A stretch of 64,000 nucleotides of DNA, taken from positions 1 to 64,000 of the forward strand of contig NZ_JARRAF010000019.1 of assembly GCF_030129945.1 (NCBI RefSeq). Reading direction: 5' to 3'. This document shows, one piece after another, positions 54,334 through 62,545 of the stretch (positions are counted from its first letter, which is position 1; every line of letters begins with the position of its first letter). A model generated the notes under the pieces. It saw only the letters and a list, made by a program, of their open reading frames with translations. It ran no database searches and was not told the origin of the DNA. Position numbers and translations under genes: made by a program. This DNA is from Parachitinimonas caeni (GTDB lineage: Bacteria > Pseudomonadota > Gammaproteobacteria > Burkholderiales > Chitinimonadaceae).

Positions 54334-56250
54334 TCAGCGCTCGCTGCTGCCTTCCAGCCAGCGCTGGATGCGGGCCTGGGCATAGAACCGCTGGTCGGCT
54401 TTTTCGTATTCCCGGCCCAGGGCGTGGGCGATGTCTTCGCGGCGGGGCGAGCCATCGTGGCGCAAGCTGGCCAGCCGGGTGGAAAGGGCCACATTGGCAA
54501 TCTGGGCCGGGCTCAGTTCAAACTGTTCGGCCAGCCCTTCAAGGGTGGCGGCGTCCAGCCCCAGCCGGGTTTGCCAGCGCTGCCAGAGCCGTTGCCGCCG
54601 GTTGACGTCGGGCAGGTTGAACTCGATGGACAGCGACAGCCGGCGCAGGAAGGCTTCATCCAGATTCTGTTTGAAGTTACTGGCCAGGATCACCAGCGCG
54701 TTGCTGGCTTCCACGCGCTGCAGCAGGTAGCTGACGCCCAGGTTGGCATGGCGGTCGTGGCTGTCCTTGACTTCGCTGCGGCGGCCGAAGACGGCATCGG
54801 CTTCGTCGAAGAACAGTACGCAGGGGTAGCGTTCGGCTTCGTCAAACAACCGTTCCAGGTGCTTTTCAGTTTCACCGATCCACTTGCTGCTGACGCCTGC
54901 CAGATTCACCTGATACAGCGGCAAGCCCAGCTCGCAGGCGATGGCTTCGGCCGCCATGGTCTTGCCGGTGCCGGGGCGGCCCCAGAACAGGGCGGCCACG
55001 CCGCGCTGGCGGCTCAGGCCCTCGGCCTGCAGCAGGTCGCGATGCCGGTAACGCCCCATCAATTCTTGCAGCGCGGTGGTTTCTGCGGCCTCCAGTTCCA
55101 CCTGATCAAGCGGCACTTTGGGCAGGATGCGCCGCGCCAGACCGGCCAGCTGCGCCGGTTCGCGCTGCTGGCAGGCCAGCTGTAGCCGCTGGTCGAGCGG
55201 GCCGCTCAGGGTTTTGGTGGCGTGGATGACGGTGAGCATGTCGGCCGGCTGCAGCGGGTAGCGGCTGGCCAGCCCTTCGGTCACCCCGGCGGAGCCCAGG
55301 TAGTGGCTGCCAAAATTACGCCAGAGGGCCGCTGCGTGGGCCGGCGAGGCCAGTCCCGGCGTGTATTCGGCCGCCAGAAAAGCCGGGGCCAGTGCCGGCT
55401 GACTGCTCAGGCGGACCAGACGGCGGCGAGGGTTGCCCTGCAGCCATTGCTGCAGGTGGGCACAGAAGATGGGCTGGCCAACCAGCTGGTCTTCATCCGG
55501 CCACAGCAGATAAGCATCGTGCAGATCGACGAAGGTCAACAGGTCGGCCAGCAGGTCGTAGGGGTCGTCAAACTGCCAGAGGCGGACGGCATCGAGCTGG
55601 TAGACCGGGCGCTCGCCCGCAGCGGCCAGCACGGCACTGCGGCGGCCGCTGCCGGGCAAGCCGACCACCTGCCACCCCGCAAGGTCCGGGGTAGCGGTTT
55701 CTGGCGGCAGCAGCGGGTGGGCCGGTCGCTGCAGGCGATGCAAGACCCGGTTGAAGTCGTGCGGTGGTGGCGCCGGGTGAAGCAAGGCCAGCCGCAGCTG
55801 CGGGCTCAGTCGTAGCGGGCTGGCCGGGTTACCGGTTTCTGCCAGCTGCAGCACCCGTCTGCGGATCAGCGCGCCGGTCAGCAGCTCGCCCGTCGCGGCG
55901 TCGGCTTCCTGTTGGCTGTTACTAAGCAGGCGCATCGCCAAGGTCAGGCTGAAGTGGGGGGCGGCGAGGGCTTCCAGCCAGTGGGCAGCGAGACCATGCA
56001 GGCCGACGCTGGCACACAGGGCAAACACGGCCTGTTCCAGCGGGCTGAACGCCGGCGGCGCCAACCGCTGCAGGCAGGGCGCGGGCGCCGCCAGCAAGCG
56101 TTCGCGCCAGTGTTCACGCTGGGCATGCCAGCGGGCGAAATCCGCTTCGGTGGGGTCTTCGCATCGGAACAGCGTCACGGCTGCCTCGAACAAGGGGCTG
56201 GCATCCAGATACGGCGCGGTGTCAGGGCTTTCAATCGAAATCGGGTTCAT
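54334..56250 (-). CDS. eCIS AAA+ ATPase (Pvc15/Afp15-like)
   Basis: 638 residues. The C-terminal AAA+ domain has GRPGTGKTMAAEAIACELGLPLYQ (Walker A), VLFFDEADAVFGRRSEVKDSHDRHAN (Walker B and following loop), ASNFKQNLDEAFLRRLSLSIEF (sensor 1 and arginine finger), and sensor 2 further on. The N-terminal 380 residues are helical and leucine/alanine-rich. This ATPase is a hallmark of extracellular contractile injection systems of the PVC/Afp type, where it helps load or assemble the particle. It starts in the stop of the tape-measure gene (ATGA overlap 56247-56250). Confidence 0.92.
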   Translation of the reverse strand: MNPISIESPDTAPYLDASPLFEAAVTLFRCEDPTEADFARWHAQREHWRERLLAAPAPCLQRLAPPAFSPLEQAVFALCASVGLHGLAAHWLEALAAPHFSLTLAMRLLSNSQQEADAATGELLTGALIRRRVLQLAETGNPASPLRLSPQLRLALLHPAPPPHDFNRVLHRLQRPAHPLLPPETATPDLAGWQVVGLPGSGRRSAVLAAAGERPVYQLDAVRLWQFDDPYDLLADLLTFVDLHDAYLLWPDEDQLVGQPIFCAHLQQWLQGNPRRRLVRLSSQPALAPAFLAAEYTPGLASPAHAAALWRNFGSHYLGSAGVTEGLASRYPLQPADMLTVIHATKTLSGPLDQRLQLACQQREPAQLAGLARRILPKVPLDQVELEAAETTALQELMGRYRHRDLLQAEGLSRQRGVAALFWGRPGTGKTMAAEAIACELGLPLYQVNLAGVSSKWIGETEKHLERLFDEAERYPCVLFFDEADAVFGRRSEVKDSHDRHANLGVSYLLQRVEASNALVILASNFKQNLDEAFLRRLSLSIEFNLPDVNRRQRLWQRWQTRLGLDAATLEGLAEQFELSPAQIANVALSTRLASLRHDGSPRREDIAHALGREYEKADQRFYAQARIQRWLEGSSER

Positions 56251-58661
56251 GACGCAACCTCATCGGCAGGAGCAGGGCGGGTAAGCGGTAACGTGGGGCG
56301 GTGCCAGTGCACATGCAGCAAGCCGGCGTGCCAGGGGTGGCGAATCACCGAGACACTCCAGGGCAGGGCGCTTAGCAGGATGTCGTGCGCCTGCGGTTCC
56401 ACCACCAGCGTCCAGCCTTGCGGCTTGCGTTGCCATTCGCCTTTGCGTTGCAGGAACAACAGACGCAGCACGCTGGCGAAGTCGTGCGACTGCTGCATGG
56501 CCCGCTGCGGCCAGTGCTGGGCCAATGCGGCCAGAAACTGGTCCAGATGCTGGCGACTGGCGGCGTCGAGTTCGCCCTGTGGTGCGGGCTCGTCGATTTC
56601 GAAGCCCAGCAGCAGACGGGCGGTGTAATCGTCTTCCTCGTGCTGGCTGCGCCCCCCCAGATAGCTGAGCGCAGCCAATGCCTTCAGTCGGGCCGCGTCG
56701 TCCAGGAACCTTCCCTGCGCATCCATCCAGCCCAGGTGGCTGAACAAGGACGGCAGAAAGTGCCAGAGCAGAACCAGACCGGCATCGCGCGCGGGCCAGT
56801 GCAAGTGGTCGGCGTCGTGCTCGGCAGCGAGCTTCTGCTGCAATTCGCGCGCCATCTCGCCCAACTGTTGCCGGGTCTGGCCACGCAGCTGGCGGCAGGC
56901 GGTGTGGCCGGATTGCCATAGCTGCTTGAATTTCGGATCGGTCTCGGCGTCGAGCCGGGCGGCCATCGTCGCACCCTCTTCGCTGAGCAGATCCGGCCAG
57001 AGTCCGGCGATGCCATCCTGACTGGCACATTGCCGCGCCAGCGTTTCGGCCAGTGGCTGCCAGGGCGCGACCAGGCCCGACCACAGTTGCAGGCGGCGGC
57101 GGCGCAGCTGCTGCAGTTCCCGGCTGCCGACCAGAAGCCCCGGATGGTGGCGCGCCAGTGTTGGCAGGATCAGTTCCAGCCGCAACAGACGGTCGGCCAA
57201 CAGGCGGCGGTCGGCCTCACTCGGCGTCTGGCAGGCCAGCCGGGCCGCCTGCCAGAGCGCGCCACCCTCGGGGTAGCCAGCCAGGCGGCGCTGCCAGTCC
57301 CGCAGCAGATCTTGCGCACGCGACTCCCAATGCCAGCGTTCGGCCTCGGTCTTGCCTTCGGCCCACTGTCGCAACTGCCGGGTCAGTTTGCTGCGCCAGG
57401 CCGCATTGGGGTCGTTAGCCGCCAGAAAACGCTGCAGATGATCTGCCAGCCGTGCTGGTAGCTGCGGGCTGGCCAGCCACAACGGCAACCAGGCGCCATC
57501 GGCCAGTCGTTGCCGCAAGGTGGCCGTCAGCGGATGAGCCAGCAGATCGGCCAGCTGACCATCCAGCAGGCTGATCCAGGCCTGGGCCTGTTCCCAGGAC
57601 AGCCCGGCCAGCACCTGGCGCAGACGGGCAATCGCCTCGGCCTCGCTGGCCGGCCAGGACCGGCGCTCGTTCAGCGCATCGGGCAACTGGCGCAAGGCCT
57701 GCGCCAACCAATGGCCGAGCGCCAGATTGAGCGCCTTGCCCGGTGTGGCGCTATGCGCAGCCTGAATGCGTTGCTGCAAGGCATTGGCCGACGGCCACTC
57801 GGCAAAGGTCTGCAACAGACGCTCGGCCAGCTTGTGGCAGGCGGGCAGCGCGGCGCCGTCGCGCCAGTAGCGCACGCTGTCCAGCGCCAGGGCGCCCGGC
57901 TGCAGCGGCCCGAGTGGCGAGGCCAGCAGCCGGCGCAGGCGATCCTGCAAGCCGGGCGGCGCACCGCCGGCTTCGACCAGCTGACGGAGTTGCTGCTGCC
58001 AGTCGCCACGGTCAGCCGGACCGGCGGCCAGGCCGTCAGACAGCGCCTGCAGCAGGCGTTGCCAGTGCTTGCGCTCGTTACCGGCACGGGCGGCCGCGCC
58101 GAGGTCAGCGGCGACCGCGCGTTGCAACCGGCTGGCCAGATCGCCCTCGGCAGAATGGCCGGCGCCAGACTCGAACTGATGCAGGATGGCATCGACTGCC
58201 TGCGGCGGCAGGCGCAGCAGGCGCTGGCGGGACGACTCGCGGGCCAGCAGCCCGCGTAGCCAGTCCTGCCCGTCCGGGCCTTTCACCTCGGCCAGCAGCA
58301 GTACCGCCAGCGTGGACAGGCTCATGCCCTGCTGCCACCAGGGTTTCTGACCGTGGCGTAGCCAGTCGCCCAGCATCTCCCGCCGCTCCAGCGCGGGCGG
58401 TGCATCGAGCATGGCGGTCAGCGCCGTGGTCAGACCGCCGCTGAGGTGGCGCCCCAGATCGACTTCCAGCTTGCCCGCCGCTTGCTTGTCGATCTGCAGA
58501 CGCAGGGCGGGTATCACCAGCGCAGGCACGTTATCGGGCAGATCAAACCGGAAGTTTTCTGCCCACTGACTGATCGCCTGTTCAAGCCGCCGGGCCAGCG
58601 CCGTATCGGCCGGGTCCAGCCGGGTACTGACCCGCAACCTGTGAATGTGAATATCACTCAT
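56247..58661 (-). CDS. eCIS tape-measure protein (CIS_TMP family)
   Basis: 804 residues, beginning DIHIHRLRVSTRLDPADTALARRLEQAISQWA, which I associate with contractile injection system tape-measure proteins. The rest is dominated by helical Leu/Gln/Arg-rich segments with long repeats of L-x-x-L-L-A, as expected for a stretched helical ruler inside the tube. The length fits a tube of moderate length. It overlaps the small gene upstream by 8 bases and the ATPase gene by 4, so these proteins are translationally coupled. Confidence 0.85.
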   Translation of the reverse strand: MSDIHIHRLRVSTRLDPADTALARRLEQAISQWAENFRFDLPDNVPALVIPALRLQIDKQAAGKLEVDLGRHLSGGLTTALTAMLDAPPALERREMLGDWLRHGQKPWWQQGMSLSTLAVLLLAEVKGPDGQDWLRGLLARESSRQRLLRLPPQAVDAILHQFESGAGHSAEGDLASRLQRAVAADLGAAARAGNERKHWQRLLQALSDGLAAGPADRGDWQQQLRQLVEAGGAPPGLQDRLRRLLASPLGPLQPGALALDSVRYWRDGAALPACHKLAERLLQTFAEWPSANALQQRIQAAHSATPGKALNLALGHWLAQALRQLPDALNERRSWPASEAEAIARLRQVLAGLSWEQAQAWISLLDGQLADLLAHPLTATLRQRLADGAWLPLWLASPQLPARLADHLQRFLAANDPNAAWRSKLTRQLRQWAEGKTEAERWHWESRAQDLLRDWQRRLAGYPEGGALWQAARLACQTPSEADRRLLADRLLRLELILPTLARHHPGLLVGSRELQQLRRRRLQLWSGLVAPWQPLAETLARQCASQDGIAGLWPDLLSEEGATMAARLDAETDPKFKQLWQSGHTACRQLRGQTRQQLGEMARELQQKLAAEHDADHLHWPARDAGLVLLWHFLPSLFSHLGWMDAQGRFLDDAARLKALAALSYLGGRSQHEEDDYTARLLLGFEIDEPAPQGELDAASRQHLDQFLAALAQHWPQRAMQQSHDFASVLRLLFLQRKGEWQRKPQGWTLVVEPQAHDILLSALPWSVSVIRHPWHAGLLHVHWHRPTLPLTRPAPADEVAS

Positions 58662-58980
58662 CGCTGTCGGTCATGGGCGTGACGTTGTTGCCGCAGCGGT
58701 CGTCGCAGTAGTCCCCCTCAGGCGAGTCCTGATGCTGCCAGCGACCCTGGCTCTCGCGCAGGATCGTGGTGTCACAGCCCTCGTGCAGAGGCATATGCGG
58801 CACAAACCGCGCCAGGATCGGCGTGCCACCATCGCCACTGCGCTGAGTCCAGCCGCCTTCCTCTACGTCGCCAACAGCCACCCAGTACTGGCCGGGAAAC
58901 GGCAGGGCATGCGCTTTGGGGGAAGGGGTTTCGTCGATAACAAGGCCGCTGACGCGGGCACAACGGATGTATTGAGTCAT
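58654..58980 (-). CDS. Small hypothetical protein in the eCIS locus
   Basis: 108 residues starting MTQYIRCARVSGLVIDE. It has a Cys-containing C-terminal stretch, GDYCDDRCGNNVTPMTDSDE, and no recognised domain. An acidic, Gly/Pro-rich make-up and a small beta-rich pattern (PFPGQYWVAVGD, ILARFVPHMPL) suggest a compact structural or spike-tip protein. It lies between fibre and tape-measure genes in the same direction, overlapping the tape-measure gene. The product is unknown; coding status is supported by the overlap and operon. Confidence 0.55.
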   Translation of the reverse strand: MTQYIRCARVSGLVIDETPSPKAHALPFPGQYWVAVGDVEEGGWTQRSGDGGTPILARFVPHMPLHEGCDTTILRESQGRWQHQDSPEGDYCDDRCGNNVTPMTDSDE

Positions 58981-59173
58981 GTCGGTTCTCCAGATGCGCC
59001 AGAACGGCGCGTGAGTACCCCGGCTGGCACCGCCAGCTTCAGGGGATTGCGGGTAGGGGATGGATTGGAGAGGCCAGACCGGCGGGAGGTGAAGCCAGGC
59101 GCTACCGAGGTCTGGCGTCAGGATCGACGGCAGACGGTCAGCAGGATCTGGGCCGGTCTGGGTGGATCAGGCG

Positions 59174-62100
59174 TCAGATGTTGTCATGGCGCCAGTGGGC
59201 CTGCGCCTGCAGCAGCGGACCGTCGATGTAGTCACCGCGCCACAGATAGTGGTGGGCGTGCGCATGATGCGAACGATGGGAGTGCGAAACGTTGGCGACG
59301 ATATTGTGGGTTTCAATGTCGTCACTGCGGTTATCCCGCCAGTAACCCTCTGCCATCAGGCTATCGCAGAGGCTGGCGCCGCCACCGTGACGGTAGGCGA
59401 CACACTGCCGGGCGCTCAGCTTGAGGCGGCGCGAGGCATAGGCCCCGCCGCCGATTTCCGCTTCGCAACGGTTGGCGACGACTTCGCTGTCATGGCAGTA
59501 GGCCACCGCGCCACCGTGGTCGGCGTAGCAGAAGGTGGCGGTGATGCGGGACTCGCTCAAGCCATATGCCGCGCCCCCCAGCCCCTCTTCGTGGCAGCCC
59601 GCACCGCGCGCCTGGCAGGCATGGATCTGCGTGGCGGTGATACGGCGGCTGTTCTCGCCGAACAGCGCGCCGCCCTTGCCGTGAACGATATGACCGATCA
59701 ACACCAGATCCAGCGTGATGTCTTCCGCATTCAGCAGCTGGATGGCGCCCCCATTGCCCGAGAACACCGTGTTGCCGCCATCGAAGGTCCAGCCGCTGAG
59801 TCTGACATTGCGCACCCGCTTGCCATCTTCGGCGCCCAGCAGCAGGCGACAGTGGGCATTGGCTTTGACGACGCGGGTGGTTTCGGTGTTCATGCCGATG
59901 ATGCTGACCCCGGAAGGAATCTGCACCGCATTGCGCAGCAGGTAGTCGGCCTTGTGGCTGACATCCGGCCGGCAGGGGCGCGACAGGCCATCCCGACCGG
60001 TATGCGCCCCGTGTTGCGGGCCATTTTCCGGCGGCATCAGCAAGATGGTGGCATTGGCCGGCAGGGTGACCCTGTTCTGGCACCCGTCACCAAAGACCTG
60101 CTCGAATTCGGCCTGATTGCGAATGGTCAGGGTATGGCTGTTGCGGCCCCAGGGGGAGTAGATATGGTCAATGTAATGCTTGGTAGCGCGTTGCGTGGCC
60201 AGTACCTCGTCGCTGGCGTCGCCTCTGCCCAACCAGGGGCAGCTGGAGATTTCGTTGACCCACTCGCCACTGGCCAGTTGCAGGCCACCCAAGGCTGTCA
60301 GCGAATTTTTCAGCTGGGTCTCCCCCAACACTTCCAGATCTTTTGCGATTTGAACCTGGTCATGCATGACTGCAGGACCGGCAAGCCGCATGCCGCCCAT
60401 CACCTCCAGATTACCGTCGCGATTGACCAGCAGGCTGGTGGCCTCACTGCCATCTGCCAGCGTGCGGTTAATCTGCAGGCTATCAATGCCTGTCTCGGTT
60501 CGGATAGACAACTGCGCATCAGGCGTTGCGCCATTGAGGGCCAGCCGGCCTTTCTGGCTGAGTGTCAGTACGGCGCCCGCTTTGCTCTCCACGCGGATCG
60601 GCTCATCCGTTTTGGTACCAAGACGCAAACCTCTTTCAGCAATCAGAAAATGCTCGCTGATCAGTGGCACTCGCAGGTTGACCGCGTGCGGTTCGGCACG
60701 GAAAGCGTCGGCAACTCGCAACGACCCTGCCGACAGCTCGCCAGCGAGTTCCAGCTTGTCCTTGAAACTGGCCTCCCCCTCAACCGTCAGACGCTCCTTG
60801 ACATGCACCCCCTTCACATCGAGATCGCCGTCCACCTGCATCGTTCCATGCAAGGTCAGCTCGGTGGGGGCGGGGACACTTCCCAAGGTGATCTTGCCCT
60901 CGCCATCAATGCGGACGGTGGTCTTATGCACGCCATCCAGACAGCGCTCCACCAGCAGCGCATCCACTCCCAGTGGCGTCGCGACATGCAGAGCGGCTTG
61001 CGGTTGATCCAGGCCCAGGCCCAGCTGACCCTCGGGGGTCAGGACCATCATGGTGTGGTTCTGGCTGTCCTTCACCCGCAAGGGCATGATCATGCTGCTG
61101 GTGCTCTCTATCAGCACACCGCCGCTGACTTCGGCGCCGTTGCAGGCCGTCAGCTGCTTCTGCGCCTTCAAGGGGGCCTCTACCACTACCTCACCGGCGT
61201 CGGCGATCAGATGCCCCTCAATGGTCAGGCAGTTGGCGGTGATTCCGCCCGAAGCCGGCGCGCCGCCGTAGCTACCGGGCTGGCCGTCCACCACCAGATT
61301 CCCGGTAATGTAGGTGTCGCCATTGACCTCCAGCTCACTCCGCGCCGTCACATTGCCAATCGACACCTCGCCCTTTTCGTTGACTTTCAAGGCCGACTGC
61401 AGGCCAGTCTCGGTCTGTCGGTCAAGCTGGAGCAGGACTGTGCGCGGAGGGGAAACCACATGCAGCTGGGCGGCGGGCTTATCCGTATTCACCCCAAGGC
61501 GCGCCGAGTCTGTCACGACAAGCTCAACGCTTTCGCCATCTTCCCCCCGGATCTCGACCGGGTTCTGTTTGACGCCATGCTCAATCCTGACTCCGCCTTG
61601 CAGCTGGGAGAGCCCTTTCACCTGCAAGCCCTTCTCGGCCACCAGCTGGGCGCGGGCTGAAACGGCGGTTTTATCCACCACCAGAAGGTTGTCTACTTGC
61701 AGCCCCCCATTGAGGCAGGCGCCCCCCTCAACGGCCAAACTGCCCTGGATGCTGGCATTCGAGTCAACCGTCAAACTCCCTTTGACGGTGGCAGTCGAAC
61801 CAACCGTCAGGGTGTTCCCGAGTTGCAGCGGCCGCTTGGCGACGATCTGGTCGCCATTGACTTCCAGCAGATCGGGCAAGCTCAAGCTTCCGTGCAAGGT
61901 GACATGATTAGCCACCTCCAGGGTATCTTTAAACTCGGCAGACTGGCCTACCGTCAGCCGGTTCAGATTGGCTTGCTCGGTCACCGTCAGCGTGCTGAAT
62001 TCCGCTTCGCTGCTTTTCACCTGGCCATCTACCGTCAAGGTTTCTTTCACATGAGCCGCCTTGTTGACCTCCAGCCCGCCAAGACGCGTTTCACCCTTGA

Positions 62101-62530
62101 CGGTGAGCTGGGATTCCACCGTGGCATCGGCCTTGAACTGGCTGGACTTTCTGACTTCCAGCCCATCTTCCAGCACGGCTTTGCCTTTCAGCGTGCTGTC
62201 TTTGGCCACCACCAGCTCGCCTTCCAGGCTGGCCGCCTTGGCCACCGACAGCCCTTCCTTGACGTCCAGCGGCTGGCCAGCCACCGTCAGGCCGTTATTG
62301 GCGCTGGCCGCAAATTTGATATTCAGAACACTGCTGGCAGCGTCGATCATCAAGCCATCGTCACTGGGCACCGCCACAGCGCTGATCAGTCTGGCAAAGT
62401 CGTTGCCACTGGGGGTTTTGTTATCGGCAAACAGCGCTTTTAATTCCTCGCGCTGGCTGGATATCCGTTTGAGCGGCTCAATCTCCATCGGTAAGGTGGA
62501 ATCGGCGTTGTTATCACTGGAACTATTCAT
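59174..62530 (-). CDS. Long eCIS fibre protein with beta-helix C-terminus and His-rich tip
   Basis: 1118 residues. After a short head (ISSQREELKALFADNKTPSGNDFARLISAV) come about 650 residues of repeats of the type xLTVxGxxxxxxLxVxxxAxxxGxLxVxG, a beta-solenoid or triple-stranded fibre shaft (about 60-790). Then follow sequence changes with FGDGCQNRVTLPANATILLMPP and a pectate-lyase-like right-handed beta-helix, IQLLNAEDITLDLVLIGHIVHGKGGAL..., with many Asn, Gly and Cys (about 860-1060). The last 50 residues are His-rich, SHSHRSHHAHAHHYLW. The protein resembles tail fibres (Pvc13/Afp13 role) that bind target cells. The start is the ATG at 62530; the next gene ends 16 bases upstream of it. Confidence 0.75.
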   Translation of the reverse strand: MNSSSDNNADSTLPMEIEPLKRISSQREELKALFADNKTPSGNDFARLISAVAVPSDDGLMIDAASSVLNIKFAASANNGLTVAGQPLDVKEGLSVAKAASLEGELVVAKDSTLKGKAVLEDGLEVRKSSQFKADATVESQLTVKGETRLGGLEVNKAAHVKETLTVDGQVKSSEAEFSTLTVTEQANLNRLTVGQSAEFKDTLEVANHVTLHGSLSLPDLLEVNGDQIVAKRPLQLGNTLTVGSTATVKGSLTVDSNASIQGSLAVEGGACLNGGLQVDNLLVVDKTAVSARAQLVAEKGLQVKGLSQLQGGVRIEHGVKQNPVEIRGEDGESVELVVTDSARLGVNTDKPAAQLHVVSPPRTVLLQLDRQTETGLQSALKVNEKGEVSIGNVTARSELEVNGDTYITGNLVVDGQPGSYGGAPASGGITANCLTIEGHLIADAGEVVVEAPLKAQKQLTACNGAEVSGGVLIESTSSMIMPLRVKDSQNHTMMVLTPEGQLGLGLDQPQAALHVATPLGVDALLVERCLDGVHKTTVRIDGEGKITLGSVPAPTELTLHGTMQVDGDLDVKGVHVKERLTVEGEASFKDKLELAGELSAGSLRVADAFRAEPHAVNLRVPLISEHFLIAERGLRLGTKTDEPIRVESKAGAVLTLSQKGRLALNGATPDAQLSIRTETGIDSLQINRTLADGSEATSLLVNRDGNLEVMGGMRLAGPAVMHDQVQIAKDLEVLGETQLKNSLTALGGLQLASGEWVNEISSCPWLGRGDASDEVLATQRATKHYIDHIYSPWGRNSHTLTIRNQAEFEQVFGDGCQNRVTLPANATILLMPPENGPQHGAHTGRDGLSRPCRPDVSHKADYLLRNAVQIPSGVSIIGMNTETTRVVKANAHCRLLLGAEDGKRVRNVRLSGWTFDGGNTVFSGNGGAIQLLNAEDITLDLVLIGHIVHGKGGALFGENSRRITATQIHACQARGAGCHEEGLGGAAYGLSESRITATFCYADHGGAVAYCHDSEVVANRCEAEIGGGAYASRRLKLSARQCVAYRHGGGASLCDSLMAEGYWRDNRSDDIETHNIVANVSHSHRSHHAHAHHYLWRGDYIDGPLLQAQAHWRHDNI

Positions 62531-62545
62531 GTTGACTTCCTTGGG

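Noticed and set aside
59162-61660. 832-residue plus-strand frame overlapping the fibre gene
   Set aside because: Its residues lack domain sense, while the minus-strand frame shows regular beta repeats, a plausible start and fits the operon direction.
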